Shown here: one piece after another, positions 52,136 to 62,350 of the stretch
How the letters are laid out: the number at the start of each line of letters is the position of its first letter
Numbering within the stretch: position 1 is the stretch's first letter
NCBI GenBank assembly: GCA_963765265.1
Contig: CAVXVN010000007.1
Span: forward strand, 62,001 to 126,000
Length of the DNA stretch: 64,000 nt
Direction: 5' to 3'
Origin: Bacillus_BD sp963765265
GTDB lineage: Bacteria > Bacillota > Bacilli > Bacillales > Cytobacillaceae
Translations under genes and position numbers: made by a program
The notes under the pieces: generated by a model
Seen by the model: the letters and a program-made list of their open reading frames with translations, nothing else
Told to the model about the DNA's origin: nothing
Database searches by the model: none

Positions 52136-53204
52136 ATGAAAAGAATATGGTTAGTATTTGTACTGATGTTAATCATAAGTATGGTTACTGGTTGTGGTGG
52201 CCAATCCACCACGAACCGAAAATGAAACTTTAAAAAAACCCGAATTAACTACTACGCCTTACAAGAAAACAGAGTTTTTAATGGGGACTGTTGTCACTGT
52301 GAAAATTTATGACAAAGGAAAAGAAGCCGTTCTAGAGCCAGCTTTTGAACGTATTCAAACTTTAGCAAATCAGATTACTGTGAATGAGGCAGGTTCCGAA
52401 ATTGATTCTATTAATGCCAATGCAGGTATCCAACCAGTTAAAGTATCGAAAGACATATTTGAACTTATGGATGCAGGAAATGACTATAGCATGAAGTCAA
52501 ATGGTTCATTTGATATTTCGATCGGGCCACTAACAGACCTTTGGAGAATTGGTTTTCCAGATGCACGAAAGCCAGCACAATCTGAAATTGATGCTGTATT
52601 GCCTTTAATTGATTACAAGCAAATTGAGTTAAATGAAAAAGAGCAAACCGTCTTTTTAAAGAAAAAAGGAATGCAATTGGATTTAGGCGCGATTGCAAAA
52701 GGATTTATTACAGATCAAGTGGCTGAGGTTCTTAAGGAAAATGATGTGACAACAGCGATCATCGACTTAGGTGGTAATATCTATGTCATGGGAAATAACC
52801 CTTCTGGAAAGGATTGGACAGTTGGAATTCAAGATCCATTTGCACCGCGCGGGGAAACCATTGGAGTCATTTCAGAATCAAATAAATCGGTCGTTACCTC
52901 TGGCATTTATGAGCGAGTCCTTGAAATAGATGGTAAAAGTTATCATCATCTTTTAGATCCAGTGAATGGATACCCTTTTAATAATGATCTTGCAGGAGTA
53001 ACGATTATTTCAAGTAAATCAGTGGATGGAGATGGACTTTCCACTTCCGTTTTTTCAAAAGGAATTAAAGGTGGACTTGAGTTTATTGAACAATTTGAAG
53101 GAACTGAAGCCATCTTTATCAGTACAGACAAAAAGGTATACATTACTTCCGGTTTAAAAAATAATTTTGAATTAACAAACGATGAATTTACGATGGGAGA
53201 ATAA
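52136..53204 (+). CDS. fmnB: FAD:protein FMN transferase, lipoprotein (FmnB/ApbE), one frameshift
   Basis: Attaches FMN covalently to Thr residues of extracytoplasmic proteins. The signal peptide MKRIWLVFVLMLIISMVTGC has a lipobox with Cys20. The frame changes near 52203 (STTNRK to RTENETLKKPE). The ApbE body has EFLMGTVVTVKIYDKGKEAV, GSFDISIGPLTDLWRIGFPD, GAIAKGFITDQVAEVL, AIIDLGGNIYVMG and SYHHLLDPVNGYPFNN, with the magnesium site DGDGLST. ATG 52136 follows GAAGGG. About 355 aa. First gene of the plus-strand EET operon. Confidence 0.92.
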
Positions 53205-53231
53205 TTTCACTTCTTAAGGGGGGATCACATT

Positions 53232-54170
53232 ATGACATTACGTACATTTTTAAAACTCGTCGAAATCCAAACAAAATTGGCGAGTTTATTTCCATTTCTG
53301 GTAGGATTACTATTTGTCATCTACCGATATGATACATTTAATCTTATAAACACATTGATTTTCTTCTGTTCCATGCTTATTTTTGACCTAACCACAACAG
53401 CCATTAATAATTACATGGACTATAAAAAGGCCACAACAGATGATTATCGAAAAAGAGAAAATATAATTGGTCAGGAAAATATTCCTTTACGATTAGTCCG
53501 CTTCACCATTATTAGTATGCTTATTATTGCCGCAGCATTAGGGGTATTGCTCGTCTTTCGAACAGATCTATTAGTCCTTTTCTTAGGTATTATTTGCTTT
53601 TTTATTGGTGTATTTTATACGTATGGTCCAATTCCCTTATCACGCTTACCACTTGGTGAGATCTTTTCTGGCTTGACTATGGGCTTTGGAATTTTATTTC
53701 TCACCGTTTATATCAATGCCTTTGACCAAGGAATTGCTGAATTAATGATTGAAGGTAGAAACTTAATTTTACATGTTGATCTTATTTTAATATCGGAAAT
53801 TATCTGGGTTTCATTCCCTTGCGTTTTTACCATTGCTAACATTATGCTATCGAATAATCTGTGCGACCTTGAAGATGACATTAAAAATAATCGGTTTACA
53901 TTACCCTATTATTTAGGAAAAAAACATTCAATTTGGCTCTATAATGCCCTTTACATTGCGTCCTTTATTGCAATATTAACAGCTGTTATATTTAATATCT
54001 TACCTATGGTCATGTTACTTTGTATGGTCATTATTTTACCAGTGTATAAGCATATGAACCAATTTAGCCAAAAACAAATTAAATCTGAAACCTTTGTTCT
54101 TTCCTTAAAGAATTTAATTTTAGTAAATGGATCGATTGTCGCCATGATGTTGGTATCGTTAATTGTTTAA
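53232..54170 (+). CDS. dmkA: UbiA-type polyprenyltransferase (DmkA, demethylmenaquinone synthesis)
   Basis: 312 aa, about nine helices. The first Asp-rich site is TTAINNYMDYKKATTDD, the second is NNLCDLEDDIKNNRFTLPYY. Similar to MenA (1,4-dihydroxy-2-naphthoate polyprenyltransferase). As part of this locus it would make the dedicated quinone for Ndh2, as DmkA does in Listeria. Start MTLRTFLKLVEIQTKLASLF follows AAGGGGGG. Confidence 0.88.
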   Translation: MTLRTFLKLVEIQTKLASLFPFLVGLLFVIYRYDTFNLINTLIFFCSMLIFDLTTTAINNYMDYKKATTDDYRKRENIIGQENIPLRLVRFTIISMLIIAAALGVLLVFRTDLLVLFLGIICFFIGVFYTYGPIPLSRLPLGEIFSGLTMGFGILFLTVYINAFDQGIAELMIEGRNLILHVDLILISEIIWVSFPCVFTIANIMLSNNLCDLEDDIKNNRFTLPYYLGKKHSIWLYNALYIASFIAILTAVIFNILPMVMLLCMVIILPVYKHMNQFSQKQIKSETFVLSLKNLILVNGSIVAMMLVSLIV

Positions 54171-54183
54171 GGAGCTTGATTAC

Positions 54184-54997
54184 ATGCTAACACCTATGAT
54201 CGAAGTGGAAAAACTCACTTTTCAATATGATAAACGATTGGAATCAGAAACATTGTCAAACGTATCCTTTACCATTGAAAAAGGGGAATGGGTATCCATT
54301 GTTGGAAAGAACGGTTCTGGAAAATCGACCCTTGCTCAATTGCTAGTCGGCTTATTGGAACCGAAAAGTGGACGTATTCTGTATTGCTGGAAAAGAAATG
54401 AATGACGAATCCAAATGGGAAATAAGAAGTAAGATGGGGATGGTTTTTCAAAACCCTGATAATCAATTTATTGGCACATCGGTTCAAGATGATATTGCCT
54501 TTAGTTTGGAAAATTTGAATATGTCGCATGATGAAATGCAATCCAGAATTAGTGAAGCACTTGAAATGGTTGGATTATCACACTATCGTTTTCATGATCC
54601 CTCCCGTCTATCGGGTGGTCAGAAACAACGTGTGGCCATTGCAGGCGTGCTCGCCTTACAGCCTGATCTCTTAATTTTGGATGAGGCCTTTGTTATGCTG
54701 GATCCGAGAAGCCGACGTGAATTATTAGACTCTCTAAGACTGCTAAAACAAAGTACAGAGCTTACCATTATTTCAATTACACATGATATGAATGAGGCAG
54801 CTGTTGCAGATCGAATACTAATGATGAGAGCTGGTCACATCGTGAATAGCGGTTCTCCTCGAAAAGTCTTTAACGAGGAACTTGAATTAGCCCCCCCATT
54901 TGCAGAACAATTACGACGCGCATTAATGAAGCGCAACCGCGAAGTTCCCAAGACCTATATGACAGAAGAAGAAATGGTGCAGTGGTTATGGAAGTGA
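54184..54997 (+). CDS. ecfA1: ECF transporter ATPase EcfA1-like, one frameshift
   Basis: About 271 aa. Walker A GKNGSGKST, Q-loop VFQNPDNQF, signature LSGGQKQRVAIAG, Walker B LLILDEAFVMLDPRS and switch ISITHDM. The frame changes near 54385 (SGRIL to AGKEMNDESKWE). ATG 54184, 14 bp after dmkA. Pairs with EcfA2. Confidence 0.9.
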
Positions 54998-55848
54998 TTT
55001 TTGAAAATGTATCAGCTGACTATCAATTGGCCTTTATTCGCAGTCCCTTGGTGCTGAAATCTATTGACTTAACGATTGCCTCAGGGTCTTTTTCGGCAGT
55101 CGTTGGATATACAGGTTCTGGTAAGTCCAGTTTATTAAAAGCAATGACTGGTCTGCTCCTTCCAAAGGAAGGCCAAATTAAAATCGGTGATTTAATGATA
55201 AAATCTGATCAAAAAAATAAAGAAGCACTAAAAACCATTCACAAAACGGTGGGAATGGTTTTTCAATTCCCTGAGTCACAATTATTCGCAGAAACCGTTG
55301 AAAAGGATATCTGTTTTGGTCCTTTAAACTTCGGAGTTCCTTTAGAAAAGGCAAAAGCCATTGCACGCAATGTATTGGAACAAGTGGGATTAAATCCAGA
55401 CATCTTAACCAAATCACCATTTTCGTTATCTGGTGGTCAAAAAAGACGTGTAGCGATCGCGGGAATTTTAGCTATGGAGCCTGATGTACTTGTTTTAGAC
55501 GAGCCCGCGGCAGGACTTGATCCAGCGGGTAAACAAGAGATTTTATCATTAATTTCCTCTTGGCACCTTGAGAGAGGGATGACTACCGTTCTAGTCACTC
55601 ATGATATGGATGATGTTGTCACATATGCGGATAAGGTAATCGTTATGGATAAAGGACAAGTTGTTTTTCATGATGGCGTAGAGAACGTTTTTTCAGACCA
55701 TGAACAATTGGAAAAATGGCATCTGGATGTACCCGATGCACGTCGATTTCAATTAAACTTCGAGAGAGAAACCGGAATAAAATTGCCAAAGAATTGTTTA
55801 ACGCTTGATGAACTAGCTGATGCTTTAATTGAGGTAGGACTTGCATGA
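54988..55848 (+). CDS. ecfA2: ECF transporter ATPase EcfA2-like
   Basis: 286 aa. Walker A GYTGSGKSS, Q-loop VFQFPESQLF, signature LSGGQKRRVAIAG, Walker B VLVLDEPAAGLDPAG, switch VLVTHDM. The C-terminal extension RFQLNFERETGIKLPKNCLT is typical of EcfA'. ATG 54988 overlaps ecfA1; a GTG two codons earlier is possible. Confidence 0.93.
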   Translation: MEVIFENVSADYQLAFIRSPLVLKSIDLTIASGSFSAVVGYTGSGKSSLLKAMTGLLLPKEGQIKIGDLMIKSDQKNKEALKTIHKTVGMVFQFPESQLFAETVEKDICFGPLNFGVPLEKAKAIARNVLEQVGLNPDILTKSPFSLSGGQKRRVAIAGILAMEPDVLVLDEPAAGLDPAGKQEILSLISSWHLERGMTTVLVTHDMDDVVTYADKVIVMDKGQVVFHDGVENVFSDHEQLEKWHLDVPDARRFQLNFERETGIKLPKNCLTLDELADALIEVGLA

Positions 55849-56654
55849 ACAATCTAATTTTAGGACGCTACTTTCCTGGCAACTCTTGGATCCATCATCT
55901 TGACCCAAGATCGAAGCTCATTGCGTGTATCTATTTTATTATTGTCCTATTTTTGGCCAATAACTGGGAAACCTATGCATTACTCTGGTTGTTTACTCTT
56001 TTGGTGATGTATTTATCCGGTGTAAGTTTTCGCACCTATCTGATTGGTGTTCGACCATTACTTTGGTTGATCTTATTTACCGTCCTTTTACAAATCTTGT
56101 TTACATCAGGCGGAACCGTCTATTTTGAATGGGGTCCAATTACAATCACAGAATTTGGTTTAACCAATGGTGTTTTTATTTTCTGTCGTTTTGTCATGAT
56201 TATTTTTGTTTCAACCGTCTTAACCTTATCAACCAAGCCGATCGATCTAACAGACGGTATAAATTATTTATTACGCCCCTTGCGCGCTTTGAAAATCCCT
56301 GTTGATGAATTTTCCTTAATGCTTTCCATCTCTTTACGTTTTGTTCCGACCTTACTGGATGAAACGCAAAAAGTCATGGACGCACAAAGAGCTAGAGGCA
56401 CCGTGTTTGGCGAAGGATCTCTAGTCCAACAAATGAAAAAGCTGGTCCCCATTCTTCTTCCCTTGTTTGTGAGTTCATTAAATCGAGCAGAGGAATTAGC
56501 CAATGTCATGGAAGTACGAGGCTACCAATCAGGTAAAATGAGATCTACCTTCAGACAATTAAAATGGAAAAATCAAGACACTATTTGTTTACTATTAATG
56601 GTAGGACTGACCATTGGGTTAGCCATTCTTAGAACTCCAGGTGGATTGCATTAA
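55845..56654 (+). CDS. ecfT: ECF transporter transmembrane subunit EcfT
   Basis: 269 aa, about five helices, with the two coupling motifs AQRARG (near 180) and EVRGYQSG (near 225) that bind EcfA/A'. The start overlaps ecfA2 by 4 bp. No S-component gene follows; in Listeria a flavin transport function of the ECF module is linked to EET. Confidence 0.92.
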   Translation: MNNLILGRYFPGNSWIHHLDPRSKLIACIYFIIVLFLANNWETYALLWLFTLLVMYLSGVSFRTYLIGVRPLLWLILFTVLLQILFTSGGTVYFEWGPITITEFGLTNGVFIFCRFVMIIFVSTVLTLSTKPIDLTDGINYLLRPLRALKIPVDEFSLMLSISLRFVPTLLDETQKVMDAQRARGTVFGEGSLVQQMKKLVPILLPLFVSSLNRAEELANVMEVRGYQSGKMRSTFRQLKWKNQDTICLLLMVGLTIGLAILRTPGGLH

Positions 56655-56741
56655 GCTCTTCACATTAGCAATATTTCCGTTTCATATCTATTTTACATGG
56701 AAAGTCCATTAGCCTTCCCTTACCTATAGGTTATTCTTTTA

Positions 56742-56774
56742 AAAAACCAGTTTAAAGTGATAAACTGGTTTTTT
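56742..56774. terminator. Terminator between ecfT and the gltC-like gene
   Basis: AAAAACCAGTTTA, loop, TAAACTGGTTTTTT; bidirectional. Confidence 0.88.
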
Positions 56775-56784
56775 GTATTGATAT

Positions 56785-57694
56785 TTATTTGTTTAAATGA
56801 TTGAGATGAGCAAAAAAGTCCATTAGGAAATGATAAAAAAGATTTTGCGTTGGGAGTAATTGGCGTTCTCTCGGAATAATGACTCCTACTGTACGATCCA
56901 CGCTAGGCTTTGCAATGGGGATCATCACTGTTTTCCGTGGTAAACAATCAAATATCGTGATCTCAGGGATAATGGTAATTCCAAGACCTGCAGAAACCAA
57001 CCCTTTAATGGCATCAATATCTTCTCCTTCAAAAGCGACATTCGGACGAAAATCTAGTTGCTTACATGCATCTACAATTATTTCCCGTAAAATAAATCCT
57101 TCTGGAAATAGTATAAAAGGTTCCTCTTGTAATTGGTTCAATTTCAACGTTTTCACATGTGCCATTCGGATGATTACTAGGCAGTAAGGCAACTAGATTT
57201 TCAGTAAATAAAATACTTCCCTTTACCTTTTTTTCCTTCATCGGGACTGGCCCTAGTAGCGCCATATCAATTTCCCCTTTAGCAACTAAATCAATTAAAT
57301 GATAGTAGGCGCCTTGTTTTAGTTGAAACTTAACATTTGGATAACGTTCACGAAAGGCCGAAATGGCTGTTGGCATGGTGTAGGTCGCTAAACTACTCGG
57401 AAAGCCAATTCGGATGGTTCCTTGTCCTGGATCTAAATACTCATTAATCTCTCGCCTAGCATTATCGAGAACGGTCACTGCTTGTTCCACGTGCTCAAGA
57501 AAGACTTTCCCAATTCGTGTTAACTTTACATTTCGTCCTTCTCGAAGAAACAAATCAACTCCAAGTTCTGACTCTAAATTAAAGATTTGCCGACTTACGG
57601 CTGATTGAGCAACATGCAGGTGGATAGCAGCTTCTGTTACATGTTCTCTTTTAGCCACTTCTATAAAGTAGTGTATTTGCCTCAGTTCCATCAT
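56785..57694 (-). CDS. gltC: LysR-type regulator (GltC-like), one frameshift
   Basis: About 303 aa. HTH: MMELRQIHYFIEVAKREHVT, then AAIHLHVAQSAVSRQIFNLE. Effector domain GTIRIGFPSSLATYTMPTAI onward. The frame changes near 57150 (SNHPNGT to HVKTLKLNQLQEEPFILFPE) and ends FAHLNHLNK. ATG 57694 follows GGGAGG. Divergent from gdhA; B. subtilis GltC controls glutamate synthase, so a role in glutamate metabolism is likely but the target here is inferred from position. Confidence 0.82.
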
Positions 57695-57877
57695 TCTCAC
57701 CTCCCATTATTCATCTAATTTCGACATGATTCTTATCTATATTATATATTGTTTTTATTATTTATAAATAATAATATAATATTAAAGAGATTAGTACTTG
57801 GAAAAACTTTTTAATAAACATATGATAAGTTTTCCATATAATTTTAAGAATACTTATTATTGAAGGGAATGATTGTA

Positions 57878-59251
57878 ATGGCATCCACAAATCAAACTAC
57901 AACAAAAGGTGAACAATATATTAACGAAGTATTTGAACAGGTTAAAAAGAGAAATCCAAATGAGCCTGAATTTCATCAAGCTGTTAATGAAATCTTTGAA
58001 TCACTAATTCCAGTTTTCGATAAACACCCTCATTACATGGAAGAAGGAATTTTAGAAAGAATCGTTGAACCTGAAAGAGTATTAACATTCAGTGTTCCTT
58101 GGGTTGATGATGAAGGAAAAGTACAAGTAAACCGCGGTTTCCGCGTTCAATTCAGCAGTGCGATTGGACCTTATAAAGGCGGCTTACGTTTCCATCCATC
58201 TGTAAATGCTAGTATTGTTAAATTCTTAGGCTTTGAACAAATCTTCAAAAACTCTTTAACTGGACAACCAATTGGTGGCGGTAAAGGCGGATCTGATTTC
58301 GATCCAAAAGGAAAATCAGATAGAGAAGTTATGCGCTTTACTCAAAGCTTTATGACTGAACTTTGCAAACATATTGGACCAGATACAGATGTTCCTGCAG
58401 GTGATATCGGTGTTGGCGGAAGAGAAATTGGCTATATGTTCGGTCAATACAAAAGAATTCAGCAACGCTTTCCATGCTGGTGTTTTAACTGGTAAAGCCG
58501 TTGGATATGGCGGAAGCTTAGCACGTACAGAAGCAACAGGGTATGGTACTGTTTATTTTGTTCAAGAAATGTTAAAAGATAAAGGACTTAGCTTCGAAGG
58601 GCAAACAGTCGTTGTATCTGGTTCCGGTAATGTGGCCATTTACGCGATGGAAAAAGCCATGGAATTTGGTGCAAAAGTTGTTGCTTGCAGTGATTCAAAT
58701 GGTTATATTTATGATAAAAATGGAATTGACCTTGATACAGTTAAACGTATTAAAGAAGTAGAAAGAAAAAGAATTAGTGAATATGTAAATGATCATCCAG
58801 ATGCTGATTATTTTGAAGGCAATCAAAATATTTGGCTCATTCCATGTGATATCGCTTTACCATGTGCCACTCAAAATGAAATTGATGAAACATCTGCAAA
58901 AATTCTTGTTACAAATGGTGTAAAAGCAATCGGTGAAGGTGCAAATATGCCTTCTACATTAGAAGCGATTAACGTATTCCTTAGACAACGGTGTTCTTTT
59001 CGGACCTGCTAAAGCGGCTAATGCAGGTGGTGTAGCTGTTTCTGCTTTAGAAATGGCTCAAAACAGCGCAAGAATATCTTGGTCATTTGAAGAAGTAGAT
59101 GCAAAATTACATGAAATTATGATTAATATCTATCCGAAATAGCATGAAGGCTTCTGAAGAATACGGTCATCCAGGTAATCTTGTTGTCGGTTCTAATATC
59201 GCAGGTTTCTTAAAAGTTGCAGATGCTATGATCGCTCAAGGAATTGTTTAA
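57878..59251 (+). CDS. gdhA: NADP-type (class I) glutamate dehydrogenase, frameshifted
   Basis: Reductive amination of 2-oxoglutarate. About 457 aa, the class I size, unlike RocG/GudB (about 424). FHPSVNASIVKFLGFEQIFK (catalytic Lys region), LTGQPIGGGKGGSDFDPKGK, VPAGDIGVGGREIGYMFGQY and NAD(P)-binding VVSGSGNVAIYAMEKA. The frame changes near 58460, 58985 and 59140 and the total stays divisible by three. ATG 57878 follows GAAGGG. Confidence 0.92.
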
Positions 59252-59305
59252 CTCTATTCAGCAGAAGTCTTCCACTTTTATAAGTGGTGAGATGAAAGAA
59301 AATCG

Positions 59306-59445
59306 TTATGAAATTCAGTGGGAGTTCAAACTCCGGCTGAATAAAGTTAAAGCCTCCGGCGGATGCCACAGATTTTCAAAGGTAATTTATCGAGCAAGCT
59401 CGATAAAATCTGGGCTCAAATACGCCAAGGCGCATTCGATTAAAA
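59306..59445. repeat. Multi-hairpin interspersed repeat, copy B (3' of gdhA)
   Basis: Inverted copy of the element at 6038-6208: same order of stems with changed bases. The TTTATCGAGC stem is preserved with a different loop; AAATACAC/GTGTATTT becomes AATGCGCC/GGCGTATT, which still pairs. It lies in the 3' untranslated part of gdhA and is read in the same RNA sense as copy A in pyrG mRNA. The 16-bp terminal inverted repeat of copy A is not seen here. Confidence 0.8.
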
Positions 59446-59457
59446 TTCACTAAAAAG

Positions 59458-59503
59458 GAACGTCCCCTCTTCTCATAACGTTGAAGAGGGGACGTTCCTT
59501 TTT
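59458..59503 (+). terminator. Strong terminator after gdhA
   Basis: AAGGAACGTCCCCTCTT, loop, AAGAGGGGACGTTCCTTTTTT. A second stem, AGGGAGCAGCCTTA/TAAGGCTACTTCCCT, at 59525-59572 faces parR. Confidence 0.88.
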
Positions 59504-59574
59504 TAATTGCTATTTTAAATCGCCAGGGAGCAGCCTTACACCTTTTTAAAACAGCATAAGGCTACTTCCCTTAT

Positions 59575-60174
59575 TTATTTATTCATACTCGATAGAAAGT
59601 CACCCAGAAGGTCATCCACATTTATTTCCTCGGTCATATCTTCTTCCTCAGCTTCTGTCTCTGCACTCTGTTGTTTCGCTACTTCCCACTTAAACTCACT
59701 TAGATCATCCTCGAAAGGATCATCAAACGTCTCATTTGTTTCGTCGTGATCTTCTACATCAAAAATCGGATCATTCTGCACAACTGGAACGGCCTCCTCT
59801 TGAAGATAAAGGGCTTCATCGATATCTAGAGAGTTACTATTTAGTGATGCTAACAAAGCAGTGGAACGAACTGGATCAATGATTAATTGATAAAGTATAC
59901 CACCTAGCAATGCCTCTGAATGCTCGTGCTTCAACCAATCCCGTTGTGCCTTACTCAATTTTTTAGGAAGTGGAATAGAAATCATTTCTCGATCTCTTAC
60001 ATAGGAACTGTTCACACCTTCGAGAGCAAATTCGGCTATTTTGCTCGAGAAATTCCTTCTCTCTTCTTCCTTTAATCTTTGTAGTTGTTTCAAAATATGG
60101 TCTGGTGTATCAGACGGAATACGAAAGGAAATCGTTTGTCCTCTCGTCACTTCATTTGAGGAACCCTTTTTCAT
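59575..60174 (-). CDS. parR: ParR-like DNA-binding partner of the actin-like segregation protein
   Basis: 199 aa. N-terminal half basic with QTISFRIPSDTPDHILKQLQ and a second conserved block ISIPLPKKLSKAQRDWLKHE, consistent with a ribbon-helix-helix-type adaptor. The C-terminal 70 residues are very acidic and probably disordered, ending DLLGDFLSSMNK, which would suit a ParM-filament-binding tail. ATG 60174 follows AAGGTG. It lies 27 bp after parM. Assigned from position and shape, not from a strong sequence match. Confidence 0.72.
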   Translation of the reverse strand: MKKGSSNEVTRGQTISFRIPSDTPDHILKQLQRLKEEERRNFSSKIAEFALEGVNSSYVRDREMISIPLPKKLSKAQRDWLKHEHSEALLGGILYQLIIDPVRSTALLASLNSNSLDIDEALYLQEEAVPVVQNDPIFDVEDHDETNETFDDPFEDDLSEFKWEVAKQQSAETEAEEEDMTEEINVDDLLGDFLSSMNK

Positions 60175-60189
60175 AGCATCACCTTATTT

Positions 60190-60217
60190 AGTAAATACTA
60201 CTTATTTAGTATTTACT
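60190..60217. promoter_or_regulatory. Inverted repeat at the parM-parR junction
   Basis: AGTAAATACTA (60190-60200) and TAGTATTTACT (60207-60217) are perfect 11-bp inverted repeats spanning the parM stop codon; related TACTATTTAG words occur just upstream of parM. Could be an operator bound by ParR or simply an mRNA hairpin. Confidence 0.5.
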
Positions 60218-61395
60218 GGCATATTTACTGGCTTTTTCACTTCTCCTACTTGTTGTTTCTCCTGCTTCCGTACGAAGTCGGTAATGAGCTTGTAATAGGC
60301 GTTTGCCATCATCCAAATACTTTCCTTTTCATCTTCAAAGAAATCAATATTGAATCCATCTAAGCTGTTATTTAAGGTTTTAAGATAATCCTTTAAGACA
60401 TTTGCCCCACCACCAACGAAAAAGCATATTTCTGTCTGTGAATTCTTCAACCATGCATTTCGAAGTAAACGATATTGTTTTTTAGCTAATTCAAGTAAGA
60501 TATGATCGGTAATATCATGTACACTTGTCCGACTTCCCTTAACCATAATATGGTTACGGTCATGTTTCTTCGTTAAAATTTCAACAACATCTCTACGACT
60601 ATCTAGTTCAACACCATGTTTTCTTCTGATTTCTTCTCTAATTGCTTCTAATGATTCTGACACACCTAGATTAAATCCTTGTGCTTTATCGTCATCTACA
60701 TTTCGATTTTTAATGACAGCAATATCCGTTGATAAACCACCAATATCCTGAATAATAATACTTTTATCGATTAAATCTTTATTAATGATGTTTAATTTAT
60801 TGTCCATTACGAGATTAATGTACGCTGCAAACCCTTCCGGATACACCTTTACTTCATCAAATTTAATATTAACTTTAATCCCTTGATATTTTGGTGTAAT
60901 TAAGAATTCTACTTGGTGTACAGATCCCAATAATTTTGAACGATAGCCAGCATCTTTTCCTTCTTTTACTTCACGAAGAGGTAAACCTGTTCCTAGCGTA
61001 TAGTTTGCATCTATAACATTTCCAGATCTACGGAATACTTTAGCATTTTCTCCTCTTACTGCATCAAGGGCAAGGGTTGTAAAGAGCATAACCAATGTTT
61101 GGTCTTCATCCGATTTGCTGCTTCCTGGGTCTAACTCAGTTGAATTATTAGCCTTCGTTGCCAATTCCCCAACTCGATAAATAGCATTATTTTCTTTTAG
61201 GGAAGGGGAGTGCACTTTAAGATGTAGTCCTTCCAATGGATCTTTAGTATCTAGTTCTTCTATTCCAATGACAGGACGGTCTTCCACGTCCCTAGCCATG
61301 ATATTAGGAATATTAATCTCATATTCAACTTCTCCAAAAATAGCTTTAATAGAATCATTTCCCACATCAATAGCTGCAATTCTAGAATTACTCAT
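60202..61395 (-). CDS. parM: ParM/StbA-family actin-like segregation ATPase
   Basis: 397 aa. Actin-fold motifs: phosphate-1 AAIDVGNDSIKA (8-18), phosphate-2 IIQDIGGLSTDIAVI (215-228), adenosine motif FFVGGGANVLKDYL (326-338). Forms filaments that push or pull DNA bound by ParR at a centromere. ATG 61395 follows GAGGAAGA. Upstream lies an array of TGTWNACA sites that may be the centromere. Plasmid-type system in a chromosomal setting. Confidence 0.9.
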   Translation of the reverse strand: MSNSRIAAIDVGNDSIKAIFGEVEYEINIPNIMARDVEDRPVIGIEELDTKDPLEGLHLKVHSPSLKENNAIYRVGELATKANNSTELDPGSSKSDEDQTLVMLFTTLALDAVRGENAKVFRRSGNVIDANYTLGTGLPLREVKEGKDAGYRSKLLGSVHQVEFLITPKYQGIKVNIKFDEVKVYPEGFAAYINLVMDNKLNIINKDLIDKSIIIQDIGGLSTDIAVIKNRNVDDDKAQGFNLGVSESLEAIREEIRRKHGVELDSRRDVVEILTKKHDRNHIMVKGSRTSVHDITDHILLELAKKQYRLLRNAWLKNSQTEICFFVGGGANVLKDYLKTLNNSLDGFNIDFFEDEKESIWMMANAYYKLITDFVRKQEKQQVGEVKKPVNMPVNTK

Positions 61396-61546
61396 TAATC
61401 ATTCTTCCTCTCTTTTTCTACTATTTAGATTTTCATTATACTACTTAGTTATGTTTCTAGTGTCCATTTTTAACATTACAAGAAAATGGTATTTAATTCA
61501 ATATAGATCAGCAAAAGAAATTTAAGTGTAATAAAGTATACATTTT

Positions 61547-61704
61547 TGTAAACATTAATCTAATGTAAACATTTTTGTAAACAATAAATACAAATTTGTT
61601 TACATGTTGATATATCATGCATGTAGTACTACTTTGTATACTTGTAAAACTTATATTGTATACAAATGTACACATTTTGTAAACATGTAAACATTTTGTT
61701 TACA
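61547..61704. repeat. TGTWNACA array 1, candidate centromere (parC)
   Basis: Nine palindromic or near-palindromic 8-mers: TGTAAACA at 61547, 61564, 61576, 61678 and 61686; TGTTTACA at 61597 and 61697; TGTATACA at 61657; TGTACACA at 61667. It starts 152 bp upstream of parM. The 640 bp between the arrays hold no credible gene. Confidence 0.7.
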
Positions 61705-62350
61705 TGGAATTAAGCCAATAAAATGGACCTAAATAAGTGAAGCTTTTCACTTTCGTTGAAGGAACTGAACTTCAACTTTTTGCAGCATCCGAAAGAAAAA
61801 TCTATTATGACTCTATTCGAAGATTTTACCGTCATCAAATTAAATGGTACTGGAACACTATCAGCTGATTCCTAATTAATGGAGTAACGTAATGGACCCT
61901 GTAAATTGATTTAAAAGAGTCAATACACATACGTAAGGTCTACACTTTGTGAATTTAAAAGATTAAATGAATTTTATCATTAAACACATAGGTGAAATAT
62001 CCACTCGTAAAATAACATCTAAAAATCATTATACAAATGTAAAAGAGGAGATAATTCCAGCAGCTGAAAGAAACAGTAGACTATATATATAAAATAAGTT
62101 CAAAGGTAATGGAAGGAGGCAAAGAATATTGGATGACCTTTTTAGATTGGAAACCTAGAACCACAACTAAATAACATACCATCCATCAAAGCATTTGGTT
62201 AATATCTCCATATATTTTTTTAAGATATTAATTTATTATTCCACACTAAACATCTGCTCTTTTATTATTACCTCAGAGAGTAATCTAAACAGATCTATGA
62301 AACGATACTATCTCCAATATAAGCCGGGAAAGCTGAATTTCGATATATTT

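Noticed and set aside
61710..62340. Short ORF MTLFEDFTVIKLNGTGTLSA near 61806
   Set aside because: Only about 22 codons, no ribosome binding site, no relation to known proteins.
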